From: Isoptericola cucumis
Lineage (GTDB): Bacteria > Actinomycetota > Actinomycetes > Actinomycetales > Cellulomonadaceae
Reading direction: 5' to 3'
DNA length: 64,000 nucleotides
Assembly: GCF_014635665.1 (NCBI RefSeq)
Contig: NZ_BMDG01000006.1
Span: 124,001-188,000 of the forward strand
Below are positions 25,461 to 33,932 of the stretch, piece by piece. Below the pieces are notes generated by a model. It did no database searches and was not told the DNA's origin. It saw only the letters and a program-made list of their open reading frames with translations. Each line of letters opens with the position of its first letter. The first letter of the stretch is position 1. The position numbers and the translations under genes were made by a program.

Positions 25461-26687
25461 AGCAGGCGCGAGCGCCCCGGCCGTCCGCGCGTGCGGGTAC
25501 GCCTGCTCGCGTCCCTGGAAGCTCAGGATGCTCGGGTTGCCGACCACCCCGTCGCGGATCTCGATCGCGCGGGAGACGGTGCGGCTCTGGGCCCACGCGG
25601 TGGGACCTTCCAGGACCGTGCGCAGGAACGGCAGGACCGCCTCGCTGATCTCCCACGTGGCCGAGTCCCAGAGGTAGGACGGGCTGTGGTCGACGGCGTA
25701 GTAGCTCACGCCGCGACCGACCGTGAACATCGGGTCGTCGAACGTGGTGGGCCGTGCCCACTCGAAGCCCATCCCCGCGTCGCACGAGACGTCGACGACC
25801 AGGCTCCCCGGGGCGAACGCCCCCAGGTCCTCGGTCCGCAGGTAGGTCAACGGTGCGGCGACGTCCTGCAGGGTGCAGTTGACGACGATGTCGTGCGACG
25901 CCAGGAACTGCGGGAGCAGGACGTCGCCGTCCTTCGTGGGGACGGTGCTGAGATAGGCCGCGCCCTCGTCGGTGCTGAGCTGGGTGATGTGCGCGCTGTG
26001 GATCGGCGAGCCGACCGCCGCGACCCCACGCTGCGTGAGGACCTGGACGTCGTGGATCCCGTGCGCCTTGAGCGCCGTGACCGCGCCGCGCGCCGTCGCG
26101 CCGAAGCCGATGACGACGGCGCTGAGCCGGGGTCCGTAGTCGCCGGTCGAGCCGACGAGGCTCAGCGCGTGCAGCACGGAGCAGTAGCCGGCCAGCTCGT
26201 TGTTCTTGTGGAACACGTGCAGGCCGAACTCGTCCCGGGGGGTCCAGTGGTTCATCGCCTCGAACGCGATCAGCGTGAGGCGCCGGTCGATCGCCGTCTG
26301 CGTCATGTCGGCGTCCTGCACGCAGTGCGGCCACCCCCACAGGACGCGCCCCTCGGGGATCGCGGCCACGTCGGCCGCCTGCGGCTTGGGCAGGAGCAGC
26401 ACGTCGGCGGACTCGATCACCTCGGACCGTCCCGCGACCCTGCCGACCCGTGACTCGACGTAGCCGGGCTCCAGCCCGAACCCGTCGGCGTAGCCGTGCT
26501 CGACGGTCATGCGGGCGCGCACGTCCGCGTCGATGCGGTCCAGGTGGTGCGGGTGGATCGGCAGCCGCCGCTCGTTCTCCATCGAGGAGCCGGCGAGCAG
26601 CCCGAGGGTGAGGAGCCCGCCGTTCGGCGAGGCGCTGGAGACGGCGTTGCTGAGGGAAACGGGGGAACGTCGAGCGGTGCCGGGCAT
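25449..26687 (-). CDS. N5-(carboxyethyl)ornithine synthase-like dehydrogenase
   Basis: The 412-residue protein belongs to the alanine dehydrogenase/transhydrogenase superfamily. The N-terminal domain shows NERRLPIHPHHLDRI and GYADGFG; the signature LWGWPHCVQDADMTQ and LIAFEAMNHW follow. The Rossmann domain has VVIGFGATARGAV. This spelling is that of the CEO synthase branch, which reductively condenses pyruvate with ornithine or lysine to N-carboxyethyl amino acids. ATG 26687 is chosen because GGGAG sits six bases before it and the protein then includes the first beta strand. It lies downstream of the LacI/VOC genes. The exact substrate is inferred. Confidence 0.78.
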   Translation of the reverse strand: MPGTARRSPVSLSNAVSSASPNGGLLTLGLLAGSSMENERRLPIHPHHLDRIDADVRARMTVEHGYADGFGLEPGYVESRVGRVAGRSEVIESADVLLLPKPQAADVAAIPEGRVLWGWPHCVQDADMTQTAIDRRLTLIAFEAMNHWTPRDEFGLHVFHKNNELAGYCSVLHALSLVGSTGDYGPRLSAVVIGFGATARGAVTALKAHGIHDVQVLTQRGVAAVGSPIHSAHITQLSTDEGAAYLSTVPTKDGDVLLPQFLASHDIVVNCTLQDVAAPLTYLRTEDLGAFAPGSLVVDVSCDAGMGFEWARPTTFDDPMFTVGRGVSYYAVDHSPSYLWDSATWEISEAVLPFLRTVLEGPTAWAQSRTVSRAIEIRDGVVGNPSILSFQGREQAYPHARTAGALAPASST

Positions 26688-26781
26688 CCGGACTCCCATC
26701 ATCGGGGAACCAGAGGCAGCTCCTGGGTGGATCGTACGCTCCAAAGAGCGAGCCTCCCGCCAGACGGAGGATGCCCGCCGG

Positions 26782-27408
26782 TCAGGCGGTGGCCGGGGCC
26801 TCCCACACGAACCCGTCCGGGTCGGTGAAGGGGCCGGCCGTGCTGCTCAGGACGATGCGGTGCGAGCCGCTGCCCTCGGCCGGGACGCCGACCTGCTTGG
26901 CGAGGGCGTCGTGCCCGTACAGCGCCAGGTTGACCGCTCCGTCCGGGGACGCGAACTCGACGTACTTGCCGCCGAACGACTTCTTGACCTCGAGGCCGCG
27001 CTCGACGTAGGCCCGCTTCGTCGCCTTGACGTCGGCGACCCCGAGCAGCAGCACGATCTCGACGACGTCCGTGGTCGGGGGACCGGAGTTCTTCTTGGAC
27101 TCCGACGCGATCTGCCAGACGGTCCCGTCCGGCGCCTGCAAGGACGCGCCGTAGCCCCAGATCGACTTCGTCGGCGGCTTGAGGATCGCGGCGCCGGCGC
27201 CCGAGGCGGCGTCGACGAGCGCGTCGACGTCCGCGGGCTGCGCGGTGATCAGGGTGAGGGCGAAGCCGCGGAACCCGGCGGCCGGCGCGTCCACCTGTCG
27301 CAGCCTGACCCGGCTCGTGCCGGGGTCCAGGCCGAGCGCGCCGGAGCAGAAGCGGGTGGCGGCCTCGATGTCGGTCACCTCGAGGGTGACGTGGTTGACG
27401 TAGCTCAT
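26782..27408 (-). CDS. VOC (glyoxalase/bleomycin-resistance) family protein
   Basis: The 208-residue protein has two VOC modules: MSYVNHVTLEVTDIEAATRFC through LQAPDGTVWQIA (about 1-115), and VVEIVLLLGVADVKATKRAYVERGL through FTDPDGFVWEA (about 125-206). The paired beta-alpha-beta-beta-beta units suggest one metal centre per chain, but not all expected ligands can be assigned by eye. It begins 10 bases after the LacI gene ends and is probably co-transcribed with it. The role is unknown. Confidence 0.85.
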   Translation of the reverse strand: MSYVNHVTLEVTDIEAATRFCSGALGLDPGTSRVRLRQVDAPAAGFRGFALTLITAQPADVDALVDAASGAGAAILKPPTKSIWGYGASLQAPDGTVWQIASESKKNSGPPTTDVVEIVLLLGVADVKATKRAYVERGLEVKKSFGGKYVEFASPDGAVNLALYGHDALAKQVGVPAEGSGSHRIVLSSTAGPFTDPDGFVWEAPATA

Positions 27409-27418
27409 GTCCACCACG

Positions 27419-28558
27419 CTAGGAAGGGCCACCGCCGGCGGGCTTCTCGATTCCTGACGGGTGCGGGTCGTGGCGAGCGCGGCCGAGGTCCGGCGGCCGC
27501 TGCGTGGACGCGCGCGGGTGCAGCGCCGGCGGCGGGTCGGACAGCTCGATGCGGGTGCCGCCGGGTGTCCCGGACAGCAGGGTGCGGACGGCCGTGACGC
27601 CGACGTCGTACAGCGGCAGGCTGACGGTCGTGAGCGCGGGGACCAGGTGCTCGCTGACCCAGGTGTCGTGCACGGCGGCGACGGAGAGGTCGGCGGGCAC
27701 GCTCCACCCCTGCGCCGCCGCGGCACCGAGCATCCCGATCCCGATGAGCGTGTTGCCCGCGATCACCGCGGTCGGACGCTGCGGGTCCCCGTCCCAGCGC
27801 CGGATCAGCTCGACCAGGCCGGCGCGCCCGGCGTCGGCGGTCCAGGGCCCGTGGACGCGGTCCTCCTCCCGCAGCTCGAGGCTCGCGTCGGCCAGCGCGG
27901 CGGCGATCCCCTTCTCGCGCAGCAGGCTCGTGGTGGAGCGCCGGGGGCCCGTCACCAGCCCGAACCGCCGATGGCCGAGGCCCAGGAGGTGCTCCGTGAG
28001 CATGCGGGTCGCGGCGACCTCGTCGGGGAAGACCTGGGTGACGGTGTCGCTCTCGGCCGTCGGCGCGTTCACGACGACGGTCGGGAGGGCGTGGGCGATC
28101 TCGTCGACCCGCAGGTCGAACTCGCCGTGGCCGCCCTGGACGACGATGCCGTCGACCCGGCGGCCGCTGATGAAGATGGTGAACGCGTCGTCGTCAGCCA
28201 GCAGCTCGTCGACGTCGCCGAGGACCAGGAAGTAGTTGTGACGGGCGGCCTCGGCGCGGGCTCCCCGCATCAGCTCCAGGTAGATGGGGCTCGACAGGTC
28301 GTGGACGACGAGACCGATGAGGCCGGTGCGGCTGGAGCGCAGGCTCCGGGCGCCGACGTGCGGGACGTAGCCGAGCCGGTCGGCGGCCTCGAGGACCCGC
28401 GCCTTGGTCTCGGGTGCTGCGCGCACGGCGGGGTCGCCGTTGAGCACCCGGGACGCGAGGGGACGAGAGACCCCCGCCGCCTGGGCGACGTCGGCGAGGC
28501 GGACGGGTCCGCTCCGGGAGCCCTGTCGTGGTACGTCGTGCGTCGCGGGCCGGCCCAT
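27419..28558 (-). CDS. LacI-family transcriptional regulator
   Basis: The 379-residue repressor has the LacI headpiece (about 18-75) with VRLADVAQAAGVSRPLASRVLNGD and the hinge RSLRSSRTGLIGLVV. The periplasmic-binding-like ligand domain follows. The headpiece sits a little later than usual because of a 17-residue extension. It begins 60 bases downstream of the MHS transporter gene and is read in the same direction. A textbook LacI operator overlaps the promoter at 31223-31269, so it probably represses the whole cluster until a sugar-like inducer appears. Confidence 0.93.
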   Translation of the reverse strand: MGRPATHDVPRQGSRSGPVRLADVAQAAGVSRPLASRVLNGDPAVRAAPETKARVLEAADRLGYVPHVGARSLRSSRTGLIGLVVHDLSSPIYLELMRGARAEAARHNYFLVLGDVDELLADDDAFTIFISGRRVDGIVVQGGHGEFDLRVDEIAHALPTVVVNAPTAESDTVTQVFPDEVAATRMLTEHLLGLGHRRFGLVTGPRRSTTSLLREKGIAAALADASLELREEDRVHGPWTADAGRAGLVELIRRWDGDPQRPTAVIAGNTLIGIGMLGAAAAQGWSVPADLSVAAVHDTWVSEHLVPALTTVSLPLYDVGVTAVRTLLSGTPGGTRIELSDPPPALHPRASTQRPPDLGRARHDPHPSGIEKPAGGGPS

Positions 28559-28618
28559 GGCTTCACTATGCCCGGCGGCGGGGAGCGGCGGCCACCTCGG
28601 GCCGCCGCTCCGCCGGCC

Positions 28619-29920
28619 TTACGGCGTGGCGACCGTCGCCGGCCGGTCCTCGGCGTCGACCACGCGGGTCTCGGGCAGGAGGAACATGCCGAGCGCCGCG
28701 AGGGCGAGCAGGACGCCGCAGTACAGGGCGACGAGCCAGGAGTCCCCGCCGGCGGCGGACGTCAGCGAGGCGGCGACGAACGGCAGGGTCCCGCCGACCA
28801 GGGCCCCCGTGATCTCCCGGCTGAACGTGACGCCGGTGTAGCGGTAGCGCACCTCGAACAGCTCCGACATGAAGCCGGACTGGGCGGCCAGCATCGCGTC
28901 GTTGCAGAACGTGAAGATGAGCACCAGAGCCGCCCAGACAGCGAGCGGGGTGCCGACGTCGAGCAGGAAGAAGAACGGGTAGATGAGCACCACGGCGCCG
29001 AGGGCGCCGGCGAGGAAGACGGGCCGGCGACCCACCCGGTCGCTGATCCACCCGGCGAGAGGGATGGTGACGAGCTTGAGCAGGTTGCCGATGAGGATGC
29101 CGGTGAGGCCGATCCACTCCGGCGCCCCCACGTTCGTCGCCAGGTACGTCAGCGCGTACACCGACGGCAGGTAGCTCGCGACGTTCGGGCCGATGCTGGC
29201 GAGCATCGCCAGCGGGATCTTGCGCCCGGCCGTCCGGAAGAGCTCGGTGATGGCGACCCGGGGCGCCCTGCCCGCCGACTTGACCTCGGTGAACTCGGGG
29301 CTCTCGTCCACGCGGAGGCGGATGAGGATGCCCGTCGCGCTCACGGCGATGCTCAGGAGGAACGCGACCCGCCATCCCCAGGCCATGAAGGCGTCGTGGG
29401 AGAGGGTCGTGCTGAGCAGGGTCAGCACCCCTGTCGCGAGGAGCGCGCCGGCCGCGTTCCCCGCGCCGGGGATGGCCGCGTTCATCCCGCGGGCCTTGCT
29501 CGTGGAGTGCTCGGCGGCCAGCAGGGTGGCGCCCGCGTACTCGCCGCCGGCGCCGAAGCCCTGCAGCACCCGGAGCACGACGAGCAGCACGGGTGCGGTC
29601 ATGCCGATGGCGTCGTAGCTGGGGATGACGCCGATCAGGGTCGAGGAGATGCCCATCAGCACGAGGGTGAGGAAGAGCATCTGCCGTCGGCCGTAGCGGT
29701 CGCCCAGGTTGCCGATGATGAGGCCGCCGATCGGGCGGGCGAAGAACCCGACCGCGAAGGTCGCGAACGACGCCAGGGTCGCGACGGTCGCGTCCTGCGT
29801 CGGGAAGAAGACGGTGGGGAAGACCAGCGCGCTGGCCGTGCCGTAGAGCGAGAAGTCGTACCACTCGAGGGCGGTGCCGACGGTGGCACCGATCGTCGCT
29901 CTGTTGATGCGGAACGTCAT
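28619..29920 (-). CDS. MHS-type major facilitator transporter
   Basis: The 433-residue protein is a 12-helix MFS permease of the metabolite:H+ symporter branch. The opening GTALEWYDFSLYG, the loop GNLGDRYGRRQML between helices 2 and 3, VLQGFGAGGEYAG in helix 4, and the second-half repeat ISDRVGRRPVFL are diagnostic. MHS carriers import organic acids, betaines or aromatic acids with protons. It sits between the two unknown proteins and the LacI regulator, so it probably imports the substrate of that cluster. Confidence 0.93.
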   Translation of the reverse strand: MTFRINRATIGATVGTALEWYDFSLYGTASALVFPTVFFPTQDATVATLASFATFAVGFFARPIGGLIIGNLGDRYGRRQMLFLTLVLMGISSTLIGVIPSYDAIGMTAPVLLVVLRVLQGFGAGGEYAGATLLAAEHSTSKARGMNAAIPGAGNAAGALLATGVLTLLSTTLSHDAFMAWGWRVAFLLSIAVSATGILIRLRVDESPEFTEVKSAGRAPRVAITELFRTAGRKIPLAMLASIGPNVASYLPSVYALTYLATNVGAPEWIGLTGILIGNLLKLVTIPLAGWISDRVGRRPVFLAGALGAVVLIYPFFFLLDVGTPLAVWAALVLIFTFCNDAMLAAQSGFMSELFEVRYRYTGVTFSREITGALVGGTLPFVAASLTSAAGGDSWLVALYCGVLLALAALGMFLLPETRVVDAEDRPATVATP

Positions 29921-29928
29921 CGTGTCCC

Positions 29929-30261
29929 TCAACCCTTCAGTGCAAGTCGGACGGAGATGGTCGCCGGTGCGGCGGTGCCGTCCGGTCGGTGGGCCGCCCC
30001 GGCCAGGCGCAGGAAGCCGCCGAAGTGGGTGACCCGGGCGAACGTGCTGGTGCCGGTGTCGATCACGGTGCCCTCGTCGTGCCAGCGGATGCCGTCGGGG
30101 CTCAGCTGGACGCGCAGGCCGAGACGGACGCCCGGCTCCGGGGCGTGCACCTCGACGAAGAAGATCGCCTCGTCGGCCCACCCGCACTCGTACGGGTGGG
30201 TCTCGATGTCGGTGACGAACTCCTGTCGCAGCTCGACGACGGAGGAGTAGAAGGTCTTCAC
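29929..30261 (-). CDS. Small beta-rich protein of unknown function
   Basis: The 110-residue product (VKTFYSSVVELRQEFVTDIE onward) is predicted to be mostly beta strand: AIFFVEVHAP, RLGLRVQLSPDGIRWHDEG, STFARVTHFGGFLRLAGAA, and ISVRLALKG. It reads like a compact jelly-roll or galactose-binding-type module without a signal peptide. The GTG start overlaps the stop of the preceding gene (GTGA), so the pair is translationally coupled; the MHS transporter follows nine bases later. I cannot name the family with confidence. Confidence 0.75.
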   Translation of the reverse strand: MKTFYSSVVELRQEFVTDIETHPYECGWADEAIFFVEVHAPEPGVRLGLRVQLSPDGIRWHDEGTVIDTGTSTFARVTHFGGFLRLAGAAHRPDGTAAPATISVRLALKG

Positions 30262-31181
30262 GCGAGCTCTCCTTCCGCGGAGACGAGCACGGAGTCGAGG
30301 AAGAGGGACACCCGGCGGTCGGTGTCGGCCTCGACGAAGAACACGGGGTTCAGCAGCCCCTGGATGTCGTCGTAGGCGGGTGCCAGGGTCGGGTGGGCCC
30401 CGTCCGGGAACCGCAGCACCTTGCCGCCGACCCGCAGCTCCTCGTAGCAGCGCCGGGTCAGGTCGACGGTGAGGGAGAACGGGGTCCAGTTGAGCTTGTC
30501 GTCGGACTCGTTGTAGATGAGGTGCTGCTCGCCGTCGTCGAACCACGTGGTCGCGACCGTGGAGCCGTCGGCGGCACGCTCGCCGAACCACTGCGGGTCG
30601 ATGCCGGCCTTGTGCCAGCCGTCGGCCCCGTAGCTCCACTCCTCGTCGGTCGCCGTCGTGGGGCTGTAGTACTGCCAGCGGCGCACCGGGCTGCCCTCCA
30701 CGGCGTTGACGTAGCGGACCCCGGGCATGTACCGGTGCTCGCCGTCCTGCAGGTCGACGAACATCCCGAACGCCCGGAGGTCGTTCACGCCGAGGCCGGG
30801 CCGGTCCTGCTCGACCTTGTAGGCGACGAGCGCCTCGACCCGCAGCCGCCGGACGCCCGGCGGCACGGCCAGGCGTTTGATGGCCAGCCCCATCGAGCCG
30901 GGCGCGGGCGGCTGGTCGGGTGGTGCGGCCGCGGCGCGGCTGGAGATCTTGAGGGAGTAGGTGCCGTTCGCCGACCCGTGCGTGCCGCCGAACGCGAACG
31001 TCGCCGAGCTGAGCATCGTCGGGCCCCAGTGGATCAGGTCGATGTCGTCGGAGTGCTCGCGGAACCCCGGCGCGACGAAGTTGGGCCGCAGGTCCAGCCA
31101 TCCGTTCATGCCGTGGTCGAAGTCGTCGGCCACGAGGATGCGCGGCAGCGGGTCGAAGTACCCGGTGGGGGAGAAGGGCAT
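30258..31181 (-). CDS. Unknown protein, first gene of the LacI-controlled cluster
   Basis: The 307-residue protein has no signal peptide and looks beta-rich. Near the N-terminus ILVADDFDHGMNGWLDL and GTYSLKISSRA resemble the edge strands of carbohydrate-binding jelly-rolls. Later it has RYMPGVRYVNAVEG, many aromatic residues (WQYYSP, WFGERA, WFDDGEQH) and the C-terminal RRVSLFLDSVLV. ATG 31181 is chosen over a start at 31229, which would lie inside the operator. It is coupled to the next small protein. A sugar-binding or sugar-modifying role would fit the LacI and transporter context, but this is inference. Confidence 0.75.
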   Translation of the reverse strand: MPFSPTGYFDPLPRILVADDFDHGMNGWLDLRPNFVAPGFREHSDDIDLIHWGPTMLSSATFAFGGTHGSANGTYSLKISSRAAAAPPDQPPAPGSMGLAIKRLAVPPGVRRLRVEALVAYKVEQDRPGLGVNDLRAFGMFVDLQDGEHRYMPGVRYVNAVEGSPVRRWQYYSPTTATDEEWSYGADGWHKAGIDPQWFGERAADGSTVATTWFDDGEQHLIYNESDDKLNWTPFSLTVDLTRRCYEELRVGGKVLRFPDGAHPTLAPAYDDIQGLLNPVFFVEADTDRRVSLFLDSVLVSAEGELA

Positions 31182-31222
31182 AGTCCAAGCCGTCCTGGTC
31201 GTCACGGCGTGGAGTTCGCCGC

Positions 31223-31240
31223 TGAACAATCGATTTATCA
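31223..31240. promoter_or_regulatory. LacI-family operator
   Basis: The dyad TGA-N2-AATCGATT-N2-TCA has the perfect CpG-centred core of LacI-family operators. It abuts the -10 box of the cluster promoter, so bound repressor would cover the transcription start. Confidence 0.7.
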
Positions 31241-31269
31241 GTTGTACGAGAGTGACGGGCGCCTGTCAA
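31241..31269 (-). promoter_or_regulatory. Promoter of the LacI-controlled cluster
   Basis: On the minus strand a perfect TTGACA (31269-31264), a 17-base spacer and TACAAC (31246-31241) precede the operator. It is among the best sigma-A-type promoters in the window and drives the gene starting at 31181 and those behind it. Confidence 0.7.
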
Positions 31270-31319
31270 CCGGCGGCGGTGGCGGGTCCGCGGCGGGCAG
31301 GCCTCGCTAGGGTCGGGTC

Positions 31320-31781
31320 GTGCCGACGATCGAGCTCATCACCCGCGTCCCGGCGGCCCCACGGCAGTGCTTCGAGCTGAGCCTCTCGGTCGACGCCCAC
31401 ACGGCGTCGATGAGGGCCTCGGGCGAGCGAGCGGTCGGCGGCGTGACGGCGGGAGTGATGGGTCTCGGTGACGTGGTCACGTGGCGTGCCCGGCACTTCG
31501 GCGTCCCGTTCACGATGACCTCGCGGATCAGCGCGCACGACGCCCCGCACCGGTTCGTGGACGAGCAGGTGTCGGGCCCCTTCCGGCGCTGGCACCACGA
31601 GCACCGGTTCGACGCGGACGGCGACGGGACCGTGATGACCGACGTCGCGACGTTCGAGTCGCCGGCGTGGTGGGTGGGCCGCGCCGTCGACCGCCTCGTG
31701 CTGACGTCGTACCTGACCCGGTTGTTGACCGTGCGCAACGAGTGGCTCACGGCTGCGCTCGCCAGCCCTGGTCGTGTCTGA
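31320..31781 (+). CDS. SRPBCC-superfamily (polyketide cyclase-like) protein
   Basis: The 153-residue product has the START-like layout: MPTIELITRVPAAPRQCFELSLSVDAH at the first strand and helix, a central FTMTSRISAHDAPHRFVDEQVSGPFRRWHHEH, and a C-terminal helix. It is probably a small hydrophobic-ligand-binding protein; enzymatic activity cannot be told. GTG 31320 is six bases after TAGGGT (31308-31313), suggesting a leaderless message. It is divergent from the LacI-controlled cluster. Confidence 0.8.
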   Translation: MPTIELITRVPAAPRQCFELSLSVDAHTASMRASGERAVGGVTAGVMGLGDVVTWRARHFGVPFTMTSRISAHDAPHRFVDEQVSGPFRRWHHEHRFDADGDGTVMTDVATFESPAWWVGRAVDRLVLTSYLTRLLTVRNEWLTAALASPGRV

Positions 31782-31915
31782 CGGGCGCGGCCGCGGGTCG
31801 CGTGAGGACGCGGGCACGGGCGGGTGAGCGCCTCATGAACCACTCGTGAAGAGTGGGCATGGTCACGCCCTCCCGCGCGCCGGATGGCGGGGTGGGCGCT
31901 TAGCCTCGTGGGGTT

Positions 31916-32824
31916 ATGTTGCTCCAGACACCCGTGACCTCGCGCGCGTCCGGCACGCCTCCGCCCGTCGGACGCGCCGCGCGACGCCGCACGCGGTCAT
32001 GGTTCGACGCGGCGACGTCGACGTCGGTGCTGGCGCTCTCGCTGCTGGGCGTGACCCTGCTGGCAGCCGGGCCGCTGCAGGAGATGGACCAGGCGGCCCA
32101 CGGTCATTGGGCGCAGCGCCTCACACCCGGGCTGCAGCCCTTCGTCCAGCAGGTGCTCGACCCGATCGCGGGCCAGGCGGTGTGCCTGCCGGTCCTGGTG
32201 GGCGTCGCCGGCACGCTCGCCTGGCGACATCGGACCTGGCGCCCTCTCGAGTGCGTGGTGGCCGCCGAGGTCGCCTTCTACGGCGGTGTGGGCCTGTTCA
32301 AGGTGCTGCTCGCCCGGCCGGCACCGACCACGGACGACGCCGGCCTGTTCGACGGCGGCCTGCAGACCCTCGGATGGAGCGGCATCAGCTACCCGTCGGG
32401 CCACGCCGCCGAGGCGATCCTCATCTACGGGACCGCCGTGTACCTCGTCGGGCGGTGGACGTCCGTGTCCGAGCGCACGCTGCGCGGGCTGCGGGTGGGG
32501 GTCGGCGCGATCGCGCTCAACGCCGTGGCCGTGTCGTACTACCTCGGCTGGCACTGGGTGACCGACCTCGTGGGCGGGCTGCTCGTCGGCGGACTGCTCC
32601 TGCGGCTCCTGATCGAGGCGGACCGGCGCGACCTGTGGCGCAGCAGGCCGCGGCGCGCCCGCACGAGGCGGGGGTCGTCGTCCGGAGCGCGGCGCGAGGG
32701 CGAGGCCGGCGGGCGCGAGGACGAGAATGCCCGGCCGGCCGAGGACGGCGAGCGCGACGCAATGACCGACGCCGACGGCGTGGGTCAGCGCACCACGACG
32801 GCTGCCCCGGCCAGGGCGAGGTAG
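31916..32824 (+). CDS. PAP2-family membrane phosphatase
   Basis: The 302-residue protein has about six helices and the three-part PAP2 active site: KVLLARP (KX6RP variant), the PSGHA box, and YLGWHWVTD with the catalytic His. Members dephosphorylate lipid phosphates such as undecaprenyl pyrophosphate or phosphatidic acid on the outer face. The last 70 residues are charged and probably disordered. It starts at ATG 31916, just after TAGCCT. The 3' end overlaps the LysE gene by 40 bases on the other strand. Confidence 0.9.
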   Translation: MLLQTPVTSRASGTPPPVGRAARRRTRSWFDAATSTSVLALSLLGVTLLAAGPLQEMDQAAHGHWAQRLTPGLQPFVQQVLDPIAGQAVCLPVLVGVAGTLAWRHRTWRPLECVVAAEVAFYGGVGLFKVLLARPAPTTDDAGLFDGGLQTLGWSGISYPSGHAAEAILIYGTAVYLVGRWTSVSERTLRGLRVGVGAIALNAVAVSYYLGWHWVTDLVGGLLVGGLLLRLLIEADRRDLWRSRPRRARTRRGSSSGARREGEAGGREDENARPAEDGERDAMTDADGVGQRTTTAAPARAR

Positions 32825-33426
32825 ACGCCGCCGGCGGCCCGGCTCATGACGAGTCGCACGCGCCCGGACGCACGCCACCGCGCGGCCAGGCGGGCGGCGA
32901 GCACGGCGTACGTGCTGTCGACCGCGGCGGCGAGCGCGACGAAGACGAGCCCCAGCGCGGCGAGCTGGCCCGCCGCCGGGGACCGGCCCGGGTCGACGAA
33001 CTGCGGCAGGAACGCGAGGAAGAAGACCGCGGTCTTCGGGTTGAGCACGTCCACCAGCACCCCGTCGGCGAAGAGCCGCCACCTGCCGACGGGCGGCGGC
33101 GTGCCGGCGTCGCCGTCGGTGCCCGGCCGTGCGGTGCGGAGCTCGCGGACCCCGAGCCACACGAGATAGGCGGCGCCGCCCCAGCGGACGGCGTCGAACG
33201 CGACGGGCGAGCGCGCCAGGAGCGCCGCGAGCCCGAGCGCCGCGGCGAGGACGTGCAGCGCCGCCCCGGTCTCGAGCCCCAGCATCGACAGCAGCCCGGC
33301 GCGGCGGCCGTGCGCCGTGCTGCGTGTGACGACGTAGAGCACCGACGGCCCCGGCACGGCCAGGGTCGCCAGCGTGGCACCGAGGAACGCCAGCAGGAGG
33401 GGCGTGCTCGGCAGGAGGGCCGTCAT
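32785..33426 (-). CDS. LysE/RhtB-family amino-acid exporter
   Basis: The 213-residue protein has six hydrophobic helices with the LysE/RhtB marks: ATLATLAVPGPSVLYVVTRS at the first helix, GAALHVLAAALGL, YLVWLGVRELR, and the loop-helix LVDVLNPKTAVFFLAFLPQFVDP. These carriers export amino acids or homoserine lactones; the substrate is not predictable. Start is ATG 33426. It is transcribed toward PAP2 and away from the membrane pair at 33594. Confidence 0.92.
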   Translation of the reverse strand: MTALLPSTPLLLAFLGATLATLAVPGPSVLYVVTRSTAHGRRAGLLSMLGLETGAALHVLAAALGLAALLARSPVAFDAVRWGGAAYLVWLGVRELRTARPGTDGDAGTPPPVGRWRLFADGVLVDVLNPKTAVFFLAFLPQFVDPGRSPAAGQLAALGLVFVALAAAVDSTYAVLAARLAARWRASGRVRLVMSRAAGGVYLALAGAAVVVR

Positions 33427-33593
33427 GCGAGTCAGGGAGCGTCGGGGCGCACGCCCGTGACATCCCGCGGACCTCCGCGCGCTCCGCTGTTGCCGTGGGG
33501 GAGGGTTGCTGCGACCGTGGCTGGCATGCCGAGCCTGGAGGGGATCGCGCCCCTGACCTGCGCCCCGACCGTGCGCACCCCGGGAGGTCTCCC

Positions 33594-33932
33594 GTGAGCC
33601 GGCGTCGCGCCGTCGGTGCGTTCGTGGGCGGCCTCCTCGTGGCCAACTGTGCGCCGCACCTGGCCTCGGCGGTGACGGGACGGGCGCACCTGACGCCGCT
33701 CGCCGGACGGGACTCCGGGCCGCTCGTCAACCTGGCCTGGGGCGCGGCGAACCTCGTCGGCGGGCTGGCCCTCACCCGGGCGGCCGTCGGTGCCGGGCGC
33801 CGGTGGGACCGGTCGCTGGTGGCGTTCGACGCGGGCGTCGCGACGTTCGCGGCCTGGATGTTCGTCTCCGAGCGGGTGATGCCGCTGAACTCCGTGCCCC
33901 GTGCGGGCGGCGACGCGGGCGGGCGGGCGTGA
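33594..33932 (+). CDS. Small hypothetical membrane protein
   Basis: The 112-residue product starts VSRRRAVGAFVGGLLVANCAPHLASAVTG and has about three hydrophobic segments, including LVNLAWGAANLVGGLALT and FDAGVATFAAWMFVSE. GTG 33594 has GGGAGG directly upstream; longer in-frame starts have no coding character. It overlaps the next gene by GTGA. I do not recognise the family. Confidence 0.72.
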   Translation: MSRRRAVGAFVGGLLVANCAPHLASAVTGRAHLTPLAGRDSGPLVNLAWGAANLVGGLALTRAAVGAGRRWDRSLVAFDAGVATFAAWMFVSERVMPLNSVPRAGGDAGGRA

